Of a stretch of DNA of 64,000 nucleotides, positions 1 to 7,593 are shown piece after piece. Under the pieces are notes generated by a model. That model saw only the letters and a list, made by a program, of their open reading frames with translations, was not told the DNA's origin and searched no databases. Where the stretch lies: contig CAJTEN010000001.1 of assembly GCA_910575245.1 (NCBI GenBank), positions 62,001-126,000 of the forward strand, in the 5' to 3' direction. Position 1 is the stretch's first letter, and each line of letters opens with the position of its first letter. The DNA is from Clostridia bacterium. GTDB taxonomy: Bacteria > Bacillota > Clostridia > Lachnospirales > Lachnospiraceae. The translations under genes and the position numbers were made by a program.

Positions 1-1928
1 TCACGTATGACCGGATTGCACAAAAATGGCTTACGGCCAAACTTGATATGATTCCCTGGCCAGGGTATGTATATTATTCTGAGAAAAAATGGATCAGTCC
101 ACAAGGATATGAACTGATTAAAAAGTATCTCGGTGTTGAGCATGGCGGCTATCAGGGGCTGTTGGAGTATCAGTTGAAGGTTCGTGCAGACGAGTTGAAG
201 CGGCGCCATAAAAGAGAAACTGATCCATGGGATCTTGACCTGGAACAGACGCCGGAGCTGCCAAAAGACTGGGAACGCTGGGTAAACAAGGTTGGGATTA
301 CAGAAAATTATATGTTCTATCAGTACAGCAGGAAAGGAGCAAAAACCGGATATTGTACATTTTGTGAAAAAGAGGTGGATATAAAAAATCCACGTCATAA
401 TAAAATCGGGCACTGTCCACGGTGCCGTCACAAGGTTATATACAAATCTATTGGAAAGGCCGGCACAGTTATGACGGAATATCATCCTATGTATCTGATG
501 CAGAGATGTGAGGATGGATTCATGCTTCGGGAATTTAGAGGATATAGAAAATATCGGAAAGGAGAGTATGAAAATCCGGAATGCAGCAGCTGGGAAGTGC
601 GAAGAGCTCTTTATGACCATAATGCAGAGCCACGGAATGCCTATTACTGGGGAGATTATAAACATTCGGAAACCAGGTGGATCTGTACTGATTTCTGTAG
701 TCCAAACTGGTATGGAAATGGGAATGGGCGGGTATATGGAAAAACCCTTCCTTCACTTGGAAAAAAAGAGTTACGCTGTACGGGAATCATAGAAGCCCTT
801 CAGGACAATAAGAACATGGACCCGGAAAAATATTTTGCAGTATTTGACAGGATACCTCAGCTGGAACAGCTGGCAAAGGCTCATCTGCCTGCTTTGGTAT
901 CGGAATGTATGGGTAATTACTATCATTTTAAAGAAGCATTTAAGAATCCAAGATCCAAAAGCCTGTTGAAGCTTTTGGGAATAGATTCCCAGCAGTTAAA
1001 GCGGCTTAGGGAAAACAGGGGCAGACGTCAGTTTTTGACATGGCTTCAATATGAGAAGGTTACCGGAAAATGTCTGCCGGATGAGGTGGTTTCCTGGTTC
1101 TGCAAAGAAAAAATTGTACCGGATAAACTGCGGTTTATAACAGATAGGATGAGCATTGTGCAGATCTATAATTACATAAGGCGTCAGATGTGTGAAAACC
1201 GTATGAAAAGTGATCAGGTACTTACTACATGGGCCGATTATCTTTCTATGGCCTGTCGCCTGAAAATGGATACCAATGACGCGATCATCTATCGTGTACG
1301 GAGACTGCGCCAGCGGCATGATGAACTTGTAAAGCTCTGCGGACAGAAGGAGCTTGCAATCAGGGCTGGAGAAATTCTGGAAAAATATCCGCATATTGAG
1401 GACATTTATCAGGAAGTCAGAGCAATCTATGGGTATGCAGGAGAAGATTATACGGTTATCGTTCCTTCCCGGATTGAAGAAATCATGAATGAAGGAGAAA
1501 AACTCCATCATTGTGTGGGGAGCAGTGACCGGTATTGGGAACGCATTGAAAGAAATGAAAGCTATGTGCTGTTTCTTCGCAGGACATCTGATCTGGACAC
1601 TTCATATTATACGCTGGAGATTGAACCGGATGGAACTGTAAGGCAGAAACGGACTATGTATGACAGACAAAAGGAGGATATCAAAGACGCAGAAAAATTC
1701 CTGCAGGAGTGGCAGAAGGTAATTTCCAAAAGAATCACCTCCAAAGAAAGAGGGCTTGCAGAAAAAAGCCGTATCCTGCGGAATCAGGAATTTACACAAA
1801 TGCGGGAAAATCAGATTGTTATCAATACAGGTGACCTTAGAGGCCAGCTTTTAGTTGACGTATTGATGGCAGATTTGATGGAGAACAAAGAGGAACTTGC
1901 GGAAACTGTTTTACCGGCGGCCGCATAA
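1..1928 (+). CDS. PcfJ-like mobile-element protein (5' end outside window)
   Basis: The reading frame is open from base 3 with no stop before the first in-frame ATG at 48, so the true start probably lies upstream and the gene is partial here; at least 641 codons are visible. Near the N-terminus are two CxxC pairs (CTFC and CPRC), suggesting a zinc ribbon. In the C-terminal third, a stretch around EKLHHCVG followed by YVLFLRR and a Tyr-Thr-Leu-Glu-Ile strand matches the PcfJ domain as I know it from conjugative plasmid pCF10 and many Firmicutes elements and phages. The biochemical role of PcfJ is not established. It is followed by a hairpin and a small coupled gene, then DNA ligase, which fits an element maintenance operon. 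Family assignment is by motif recall only. Confidence 0.78.
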   Translation, partial: TYDRIAQKWLTAKLDMIPWPGYVYYSEKKWISPQGYELIKKYLGVEHGGYQGLLEYQLKVRADELKRRHKRETDPWDLDLEQTPELPKDWERWVNKVGITENYMFYQYSRKGAKTGYCTFCEKEVDIKNPRHNKIGHCPRCRHKVIYKSIGKAGTVMTEYHPMYLMQRCEDGFMLREFRGYRKYRKGEYENPECSSWEVRRALYDHNAEPRNAYYWGDYKHSETRWICTDFCSPNWYGNGNGRVYGKTLPSLGKKELRCTGIIEALQDNKNMDPEKYFAVFDRIPQLEQLAKAHLPALVSECMGNYYHFKEAFKNPRSKSLLKLLGIDSQQLKRLRENRGRRQFLTWLQYEKVTGKCLPDEVVSWFCKEKIVPDKLRFITDRMSIVQIYNYIRRQMCENRMKSDQVLTTWADYLSMACRLKMDTNDAIIYRVRRLRQRHDELVKLCGQKELAIRAGEILEKYPHIEDIYQEVRAIYGYAGEDYTVIVPSRIEEIMNEGEKLHHCVGSSDRYWERIERNESYVLFLRRTSDLDTSYYTLEIEPDGTVRQKRTMYDRQKEDIKDAEKFLQEWQKVISKRITSKERGLAEKSRILRNQEFTQMRENQIVINTGDLRGQLLVDVLMADLMENKEELAETVLPAAA

Positions 1929-1938
1929 TAAATACTGG

Positions 1939-1970
1939 CAGGATGTCTTATCGGCATCCTGTCTTTTTTA
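1939..1970 (+). terminator. Hairpin with T-run between PcfJ-like gene and next gene
   Basis: CAGGATG (1939-1945) pairs with CATCCTG (1955-1961) and is followed by TCTTTTTT. The ribosome binding site of the next gene begins immediately after (AAGGAGG), so this may act as a partial terminator or attenuator instead of a full stop. Confidence 0.6.
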
Positions 1971-1983
1971 CAAGGAGGACTAT

Positions 1984-2304
1984 ATGATCAAAAATTTAAG
2001 CCAGTTAAAAAAGTCTTTAAAGAAGGGAACCAATATTGAGATCATTTCTCATTGCCGCACGGAATATGCCGGGCAGAAACGCAGAATCACCAAGTCCAAT
2101 ACCCAGGGATTCTACAGCATCGTACCGGATGAGCCGGATAATGAAGTGACGCTTGCCAACGATGGGAAAGGAAATGTTCTCTGGTGGAAGAAAGCATCCT
2201 TTTGGGAGTTTGAAAATGATATCTGCAGTGTGTACTGCAGCGACAACGAGCATACGAAGCAATATCTGATCATGTCATTCCGCATTATAGAGGAGGTGGC
2301 TTAA
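1984..2304 (+). CDS. Small conserved hypothetical protein
   Basis: A 106-residue protein. The start at ATG 1984 is chosen because AAGGAGG sits just upstream; the frame is open further upstream into the previous gene but has no second ribosome site. The sequence is Lys/Ser-rich at the N-terminus (KSLKKGTN) and has a WWKKASFWEFE stretch in the second half, typical of small OB- or SH3-like folds, but I do not recognise the family. The stop codon touches the ATG of the DNA ligase gene, and the ligase ribosome site lies inside this gene, so the two are almost certainly translationally coupled. Confidence 0.65.
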   Translation: MIKNLSQLKKSLKKGTNIEIISHCRTEYAGQKRRITKSNTQGFYSIVPDEPDNEVTLANDGKGNVLWWKKASFWEFENDICSVYCSDNEHTKQYLIMSFRIIEEVA

Positions 2305-4320
2305 ATGGCACAGAATGCATGGGAAAAAGTGCAGGCACTGACCGCACAGCTGAACCGGTACAGAGACGAATATTATAACGGCAATGCCCCGTCTGTTTCG
2401 GATGCCGTCTATGACAGGATGTGTGACGAGCTGGCAGTGCTGGAGATGGAGACGGGAATCTGGATGACGGATTCCCCCACCCGGACAGTGGGATTTGAAG
2501 CAGTCAGCGAGCTGGAAAAGACGAACCATCCCATTTCCCTGTTATCACTGGAAAAGACCAAGAGCGTAGAAGAACTGGTTTCCTTTGTGGGTGAGCATCA
2601 GATTCTTCTGATGCTGAAGCTGGACGGGCTGACCGTCAAGCTGACTTATGAGGATGGAAAACTGGCCCAGGCGGCTACCCGCGGCGACGGAGATACCGGT
2701 GAGGTGGTCACCCACAATGTCCGTGGTATTTCCGGGATACCCCAGAATATTCCTTATCGGGAGAGACTGGTAGTGAGCGGGGAGGCTTTCATCCGCCCCG
2801 GTGATTTTCATCGTCTGAGAGAAACCCTGACAGACAGCAGTGGAGAACGCTATAAGAACGGAAGGAATCTGGCCGCTGGTTCTGTGCGCCTTTTAGACGG
2901 TGCGGTCTGCCGGGAGCGGAAAGTAATGTATATGCCTTTTACTGTGGTGGAAGGATTTCCCGAACTGGGGCTAAAGTCAGAAAAACTGCGAAAACTTCCG
3001 GAACTGGGATTTCAGGTCTGCAAATTTGTCATAAGCAGGCGGAGCCTTACTTGTCAGGAGATGGAGGATGGAATCGGGAAACTGCGGCAGTTTGCCAGTG
3101 ATAATGACATCCCTATTGACGGAATCGTGGCATCTTATAATGATATTGCGTTTTCCCTGTCCTGTGGAAGGACAGGCCACCACTACAAAGACGGTTTGGC
3201 CTTTAAGTTTGAGGATGAACTTCATGAGACAAAACTGCTCGCAGTTGAATGGAACCCTTCCCGTTCCGGGGAGATCTCTCCGGTGGCAGTTTTCCAGCCA
3301 GTACAGATTGACGGCTGTGAGGTATCCAGGGCCAGCCTGCATAACATGTCTTTTATTGAGGGCATGGAACTAAAACCTGGCTGCCGGATACTGGTCAGCA
3401 AGCGGAATATGATCATCCCCCATGTGGAAGAAAATCTGGACCGTGGTGATTTTTCTCTGGCAGAGGTAATACCTGATAAATGCCCCTGCTGCGGGGAACC
3501 AACCCGTGTCCATGAAAGTCGTTCCATAGAGGATGGAAAAGAAAAGATCACAAAGACACTGTTTTGTGACAATCAAAATTGTGAAACCAGACGGCTGCGT
3601 CAGTTCGTCCATTTTGCGGGCCAGAAGGCTATGAATATTGAAGGGTTGTCTGAAGCGACACTGGAAAAATTTATAGGCAGAGGCTGGATTCATACCTATA
3701 TGGATATTTATGAACTGGACAGGCACAGGAATGAGATTATTCAGATGGAAGGCTTTGGAGAGAAATCCTGGCAGCGGCTCTGGGATGCAATCCAGGGCAG
3801 CAGGAACACGACTTTTGAGCGTTATCTGATTGCTATGGATATTCCCATGGTGGGGAACACAGCCAGCCGTACGCTTTGCAGACAGTTTCATGGGAGCCTG
3901 GAGGAATTCGAGGATGCAGTACATCATCAGTATGATTTTACACAGCTTCCGGATTTCGGAGATACTCTGCACAACAATATCCATGAATGGTTTTATGATG
4001 AAGAGAATCTTTACGTATGGGAGGTATTACAGCAAATGTTAAATATCGAGATCAACTCACCAGGGGACGGCATGGTTTCCGTATCGGAGAATCCTTTTGT
4101 AGGAATGACGATTGTAGTGACCGGAAAGGTGGAGCCTTATACCCGAAGTGGTATCAATGCAAAAATTGAATCTCTGGGTGCCCGTGCAGGAAGTTCGGTG
4201 AGCAGTAAAACAGATTATCTGGTCTGTGGAGAAAAAGCCGGCAGCAAGCTGGCAAAGGCCAGGGAACTGGGAGTAAAAGTCCTGACACCGGAACAGTTTT
4301 TCCGTATGGCCGGCGAATAG
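2305..4320 (+). CDS. ligA: NAD-dependent DNA ligase LigA (element-encoded copy)
   Basis: A 671-residue protein with every LigA domain in order. Domain Ia (about 1-60) contains the YYNGNAPSVSDAVYD stretch that binds NMN/NAD. The adenylation motif KLDG follows with the nucleotide-accepting lysine at K105 and a downstream TRGDG. An OB fold comes next, then a Cys4 zinc finger (C393, C396, C421, C426), helix-hairpin-helix segments, and a C-terminal BRCT domain from about 593. Length equals that of chromosomal LigA (about 670), so it looks complete and active. It seals nicks using NAD+. The start ATG abuts the preceding stop with AGGAGG 8 bp upstream. A full-size LigA beside PcfJ and ParM-like genes is most likely an extra, element-borne ligase rather than the host housekeeping copy; that is inference from context. 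Confidence 0.93.
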   Translation: MAQNAWEKVQALTAQLNRYRDEYYNGNAPSVSDAVYDRMCDELAVLEMETGIWMTDSPTRTVGFEAVSELEKTNHPISLLSLEKTKSVEELVSFVGEHQILLMLKLDGLTVKLTYEDGKLAQAATRGDGDTGEVVTHNVRGISGIPQNIPYRERLVVSGEAFIRPGDFHRLRETLTDSSGERYKNGRNLAAGSVRLLDGAVCRERKVMYMPFTVVEGFPELGLKSEKLRKLPELGFQVCKFVISRRSLTCQEMEDGIGKLRQFASDNDIPIDGIVASYNDIAFSLSCGRTGHHYKDGLAFKFEDELHETKLLAVEWNPSRSGEISPVAVFQPVQIDGCEVSRASLHNMSFIEGMELKPGCRILVSKRNMIIPHVEENLDRGDFSLAEVIPDKCPCCGEPTRVHESRSIEDGKEKITKTLFCDNQNCETRRLRQFVHFAGQKAMNIEGLSEATLEKFIGRGWIHTYMDIYELDRHRNEIIQMEGFGEKSWQRLWDAIQGSRNTTFERYLIAMDIPMVGNTASRTLCRQFHGSLEEFEDAVHHQYDFTQLPDFGDTLHNNIHEWFYDEENLYVWEVLQQMLNIEINSPGDGMVSVSENPFVGMTIVVTGKVEPYTRSGINAKIESLGARAGSSVSSKTDYLVCGEKAGSKLAKARELGVKVLTPEQFFRMAGE

Positions 4321-4354
4321 GGCAAGGATCTAAAACAATAGGATTTTATGTATG

Positions 4355-4390
4355 GGAGAGAGCTTGTACAGTTCTCTCCTGTCTTTAAAG
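4355..4390 (+). terminator. Weak hairpin downstream of ligA
   Basis: GGAGAGA (4355-4361) pairs with TCTCTCC (4373-4379), followed by TGTCTTT and then directly by the ribosome binding site AAAGGAGG of the next gene. Short stem and short T-run: more likely a partial attenuator or processing signal than a full terminator. Confidence 0.4.
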
Positions 4391-4401
4391 GAGGAAATCA
4401 A

Positions 4402-5028
4402 ATGAGCAAGAGAACCATGATAAAATTGTCGGCATCTGAGGATTATATTTATCTGAGGACATTATCAGAGGAATACCGTTCCCCACAGGGATTTACGATT
4501 ACAGATAAAGAATTAGCGGAGATGGAGGAAAAGGGGTATAAGGTTATATCAGATATCCATTCTTTTGCAAAACTGTCACTGCGGAAAACAATGGACGGGA
4601 CGGATATTCTGGTCATAAACTTTACCTGGCTGAGTGACGCAGGCGGAGGAAAGGTTTCCGGAAGAGAGGAAACGGTGCTGCTTTCCTATGAGAAGTTTCA
4701 GGAGTATGTCCGGGAAAGCAGGAAAAATAACGGAGAGCAGAAAAGGATTTTGTCTTTGGATGAAAAGCCCAGACCGAGGATTGAATTCCAGAGCAGACGG
4801 AATCTGAAGGCGGTCACAGGGGAAAAACTTCTTCGGAAAAAGCTGGGGAAGGCTCTCTGGAGACATTTTGCATGGAAAGGGAGCAGGCAGATTACAATAT
4901 ACGATGATTTCGAGCCATACAGCTTTTTCTTCCGGGAACAGACGCCATACGGAACCGGAATCTGCGGAGGAATCATTCTTCATGGGTGGGAAAATATGGA
5001 GAAGGCGTATTATGGGATACATACCTGA
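4402..5028 (+). CDS. Hypothetical protein
   Basis: A 208-residue soluble protein starting at ATG 4402 behind AAAGGAGG; an in-frame ATG 54 bp upstream lies inside the preceding hairpin and has no ribosome site. It is rich in charged residues with no signal peptide or membrane segment. The N-terminal part (LSASEDYIYLRTLSEEY) and a mid-section VSGREETVLLSYEKFQEY look like an ordinary alpha/beta fold. I do not recognise a family. Position between ligA and the parM-like gene, and the strong terminator after it, make it the last gene of the left operon. Confidence 0.6.
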   Translation: MSKRTMIKLSASEDYIYLRTLSEEYRSPQGFTITDKELAEMEEKGYKVISDIHSFAKLSLRKTMDGTDILVINFTWLSDAGGGKVSGREETVLLSYEKFQEYVRESRKNNGEQKRILSLDEKPRPRIEFQSRRNLKAVTGEKLLRKKLGKALWRHFAWKGSRQITIYDDFEPYSFFFREQTPYGTGICGGIILHGWENMEKAYYGIHT

Positions 5029-5051
5029 CCAGAATAGGCAGGACAGGTTTT

Positions 5052-5106
5052 ACAGGACAGAATGCAGGGCAGGCGGCAGGATATGTTGTCTGTCCTGTAT
5101 TTTTTT
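5052..5106 (+). terminator. Rho-independent terminator
   Basis: A perfect 10-bp stem, ACAGGACAGA (5052-5061) with TCTGTCCTGT (5089-5098), is followed by A and seven T. It separates the ligase operon from the partition genes. Confidence 0.75.
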
Positions 5107-5121
5107 CTATTTTGTTGAAAA

Positions 5122-5140
5122 ATGCGTAATCCATGCGTAA
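5122..5140 (+). promoter_or_regulatory. Tandem ATGCGTAA repeats upstream of parM-like gene
   Basis: Two identical ATGCGTAA octamers begin at 5122 and 5133, exactly 11 bp (one helical turn) apart, and lie 37 bp before the parM-like start. Their place matches that of centromere-like parC or autoregulatory operator repeats of type II partition systems, where the ParR partner binds tandem direct repeats. Only two copies were found, so the full centromere may lie elsewhere. Confidence 0.4.
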
Positions 5141-5177
5141 AGGATAAGTATAAAATAAAAAAGGAGATGGGAAACTT

Positions 5178-6089
5178 ATGTTAATTGCAATCGACCATGG
5201 GAACAAACAAATGAAAACAATCCACTGCCCGCCTTTTGTGTCCGGGCTGACGGAGAGCATTGTCAGGCCCTTTGGCAGCGAGGTCCTGGAATACCGGGAT
5301 AAGTTTTACACGCTGTCAAACCAGAGGATCCCTTATAAGAGGGATAAGACGGAGGATGACCGCTTTTTTATCCTTACCCTGTTCGCAGTCGCAGAGGAAC
5401 TCCATAGAAAAGAGCGGTACGGGGAAGAAGTGGTGCATGTATCCCTGGCGGTAGGGCTTCCGCCTGCCCACTATGGGGCGCAGAACCAGTCCTTCATCCG
5501 GTATTTTTCAGGCAGGGGCATTGTAAACTTCCAGTACCGGGAGAATCCCTACACGGTTTATATTGAGGATGTGCGGTGCTACCCGCAGGCTTTTGCGGCG
5601 GCCGTGACCATGATGGACCGGCTGCTGGATAAGCCCAGGGTGCTGGTCGTGGATATCGGAGGCTTTACGGCGGACTATCTGATGATGCGCTCCGGCCGGG
5701 CGGACCTGTCGGTATGCGACTCCCTGGAGAACGGGGTGATCCTTCTGTATAACCGGATACGGACAAAGGTAAATTCGGAATTTGATATCCTGCTGGAAGA
5801 AACGGACATTGACGGCATTTTAAAAGACGGTGGGGACACGTATGCCCCGGAAGTGGTCTCCCTTGTGGAGAAGCTGGCGCAGGATTTTGTCAACGACCTG
5901 GCAAACAGCCTGCGGGAGCGCATGCTGGATCTGATGTCCGGCATGGTGGTATTTGTGGGCGGCGGGGCAATCCTGCTGCGCCGGCAGATCGAAGCCTCCG
6001 GGAAGGTGAGAAATGCCCTGTTTGTGGAAGAAATCCATGCCAACGCAAAGGGATATGAGTTCCTTTACAAGATGGAAACAGGCAGGTGA
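5178..6089 (+). CDS. ParM/Alp-like actin-family ATPase for partition
   Basis: A 303-residue protein with the actin-fold signature motifs. Phosphate 1 loop: IDHGNKQMKT at residues 4-13. Phosphate 2: VLVVDIGGFTADYL near the middle. Adenosine motif: VVFVGGGAILL near residue 260. Such ParM/Alp proteins polymerise with ATP and push replicated plasmids apart with help from a DNA-binding adaptor. The length is somewhat below ParM of R1 (320). ATG 5178 follows AAGGAGATGGG. The next gene starts 4 bp after its stop, and the pair resembles the parM-parR order. It could alternatively be a different plasmid actin (AlpA/AlfA type); the fold assignment is firm, the subgroup is not. Confidence 0.85.
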   Translation: MLIAIDHGNKQMKTIHCPPFVSGLTESIVRPFGSEVLEYRDKFYTLSNQRIPYKRDKTEDDRFFILTLFAVAEELHRKERYGEEVVHVSLAVGLPPAHYGAQNQSFIRYFSGRGIVNFQYRENPYTVYIEDVRCYPQAFAAAVTMMDRLLDKPRVLVVDIGGFTADYLMMRSGRADLSVCDSLENGVILLYNRIRTKVNSEFDILLEETDIDGILKDGGDTYAPEVVSLVEKLAQDFVNDLANSLRERMLDLMSGMVVFVGGGAILLRRQIEASGKVRNALFVEEIHANAKGYEFLYKMETGR

Positions 6090-6093
6090 GCCT

Positions 6094-6495
6094 ATGGGGG
6101 AAAAGAAAAACCGGGAGCGGTTCAGCATCAAGTTCAATGAAAATGACCCGTCCCATGATGCGGTGATCCGCCTGCTGGAGAAACAGGGGGCGCACAGCAA
6201 GGCGCAGTTTCTTGTGAATGCGGTCCTCCATTACATCCACTGCCCGGAAACGCCGGATATCAGGATTCCCCCGGCGGTGGACAGGGCGGCCATAGAAGAA
6301 ATCGTTGCGGAGATCCTGGAGCGGAAGGGAACGGGAAAACAGGCCGGCCACAGACCGGATGTAAGGAAAGAACCTGCGGCGGAGCGGGGAACTGTAAAGC
6401 AGGAGCAGAAAAGAGAAGGGGAACAGCAGAAAGAAATAGACCAGGCGACACTGGCGCTGATCGCGGATACCATGTCGGCGTTCCGGAGCAGTTAA
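6094..6495 (+). CDS. Putative ParR-like adaptor of the actin-type partition system
   Basis: A 133-residue protein, 4 bp downstream of the actin-like gene; ATG 6094 is chosen over an in-frame ATG inside parM because of the coupling geometry. The N-terminal about 45 residues (ERFSIKFNENDPSHDAVIRLLE, then KAQFLVNAVLHYI) read like a ribbon-helix-helix DNA-binding domain, as in ParR. The C-terminal half is highly charged and Gln/Glu/Lys-rich, probably disordered, and could carry the filament-binding segment. The call rests on gene order and the RHH-like N-terminus; no catalytic motif exists to test. Confidence 0.65.
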   Translation: MGEKKNRERFSIKFNENDPSHDAVIRLLEKQGAHSKAQFLVNAVLHYIHCPETPDIRIPPAVDRAAIEEIVAEILERKGTGKQAGHRPDVRKEPAAERGTVKQEQKREGEQQKEIDQATLALIADTMSAFRSS

Positions 6496-6510
6496 AAAGC
6501 ACAGGGGGGA

Positions 6511-6855
6511 TTATTTTCCGCTCTGTGCCTCCCGCTCACCAAGAGCCAGGATAAAACTGTTGATAATATCCTCCAGGTGGCGGTATTGTGCGGGAGGAAG
6601 GTCTGAGATTTTAGAGAGCAGGACAGAATAGTCGCCTCCGTTTATTTCACCCAGGAGCAGGTAGTCGGTGCTGATGTCAAGGGCGGAGCAGACCCGGATG
6701 ATATTTTCCGGGCGCAGGGCTTTTTTGCCAAGCTCTGCGGAGGAGACGGTCTGGGGCGTGATGCCTGCTTTCTCCGCCAGCTCTTCCTGCGTCAGACGGA
6801 GCTGTTTTCTGCGGTTTAGTATGCGGTTGCCAATCTGTTTCAGTAAATTGTCCAT
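6511..6855 (-). CDS. XRE-family helix-turn-helix regulator
   Basis: A 114-residue protein with an N-terminal HTH_XRE domain: IGNRILNRRKQLRLTQEELA is helix 1-2 and TPQTVSSAELGKKALRPENI covers the recognition helix and following turn. The remaining 50 residues are probably a dimerisation tail. It is convergent with the ParR-like gene (stops 15 bp apart) and divergent from the 119-residue gene at 7010, with AT-rich repeats between them, so it most likely represses that divergent promoter and its own. ATG 6855 follows GGAGGGTGGGG. Confidence 0.85.
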   Translation of the reverse strand: MDNLLKQIGNRILNRRKQLRLTQEELAEKAGITPQTVSSAELGKKALRPENIIRVCSALDISTDYLLLGEINGGDYSVLLSKISDLPPAQYRHLEDIINSFILALGEREAQSGK

Positions 6856-6919
6856 TCCCCACCCTCCTTGCTATGGACTAATTTTATCTGCTATGATATA
6901 AATAATTAAGCGATTATGG

Positions 6920-6949
6920 TTGATAAAATTCTTCTATGACATATATAAT
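6920..6949 (+). promoter_or_regulatory. Sigma-A type promoter with XRE operator candidates
   Basis: TTGATA (6920-6925) and TATAAT (6944-6949) with an 18-bp spacer drive the gene at 7010. The element CTATGATATA recurs as CTATGACATATA inside this 150-bp divergent region, and AATTTTATC/GATAAAATT form an inverted pair, giving candidate operators for the adjacent XRE regulator. Confidence 0.6.
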
Positions 6950-7009
6950 GGACGGTAAAGGTAAAAATATAAGAGAATGTAGAAAATATAAGAAGAAAGG
7001 GAGAATACT

Positions 7010-7369
7010 ATGTTAAATGATGTATGGTTAAAGATAGCCCAGTTCTTAGGCACACTGAACGGGGAGAACGTGAAACGGGAGAGCTATGTGCGCACTCCGG
7101 AATATGAGGCGGCTCTGGAGGCATGGAAGGAAACGGAGCAGGAATGGGAGGCATTCCTGGAAACACTGCCTGCAGAGGGGCAGGAAAAGGCAGAGAAGAT
7201 GAAAGAGCGGCTGGAGGATTTTGCATCCGCCCAAGAGAAGCGTGCCTATATTCAGGGATACGTGGACTGTGTGCAGGCGCTGTACCACATGGGGCTTCTG
7301 AAAGAGAACGAGGGGTTGAAATGGGCGGAGAAACTAGAATTGCATCAAGAAGTGCATAAAGGGAAGTGA
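7010..7369 (+). CDS. Small acidic helical hypothetical protein
   Basis: A 119-residue, Glu/Lys-rich protein predicted to be almost entirely helical (EAALEAWKETEQEWEAFLE, then EKAEKMKERLEDFASAQEKR), with possible coiled coil at residues 25-75. ATG 7010 follows AAGAAAGGGAG and a good promoter. Divergent from an XRE regulator that probably controls it. I do not recognise the family. Such small helical proteins next to XRE genes on Firmicutes elements are common, but no function can be read from the sequence. Confidence 0.6.
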   Translation: MLNDVWLKIAQFLGTLNGENVKRESYVRTPEYEAALEAWKETEQEWEAFLETLPAEGQEKAEKMKERLEDFASAQEKRAYIQGYVDCVQALYHMGLLKENEGLKWAEKLELHQEVHKGK

Positions 7370-7385
7370 TATTCCCTCCGCTTAG

Positions 7386-7410
7386 AGGAAACAGGGCATC
7401 CTGTTTTCCT
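7386..7410 (+). terminator. Hairpin after the 119-residue gene
   Basis: AGGAAACAGG (7386-7395), loop GCAT, CCTGTTTTCCT (7400-7410) with one bulged T. The following T-run is short. It lies 16 bp after the stop at 7369. Confidence 0.45.
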
Positions 7411-7536
7411 ATTTGTCCTCTTCGCCATCAAAAACGCATAACTGATGCCTGGCACATCCGACAAAGCTCGCAGCTCAATATCCGTAACGTGCTGCTTGTT
7501 GGTTTCAATGCGTGTAATTATGCTTATGTACGACAA
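7411..7536 (-). pseudogene. Fragment of an XRE-type regulator
   Basis: On the minus strand a short frame reads TRIETNKQHVTDIELRALSD and then GISYAFLMAKR. That is the recognition-helix end and helix 4-5 of a typical XRE domain (usual form: YISRIERGxxxVTDIELRALADALGVS). The first two helices, including the usual LTQEELA segment, are absent or scrambled, and there is no ribosome site. It looks like the remnant of a regulator that once marked the left edge of the cargo island. Sequence from about 7537 to 7593 shows no coding signal. Confidence 0.55.
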
Positions 7537-7593
7537 AGAAAAAACAATCAGCGGTATGGTGGAATATTTATCGCCATTCTGATAACAGAAATT

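Noticed and set aside
996..1511. Minus-strand frame of 171 codons
   Set aside because: Antisense to the PcfJ-like gene; no start signal.
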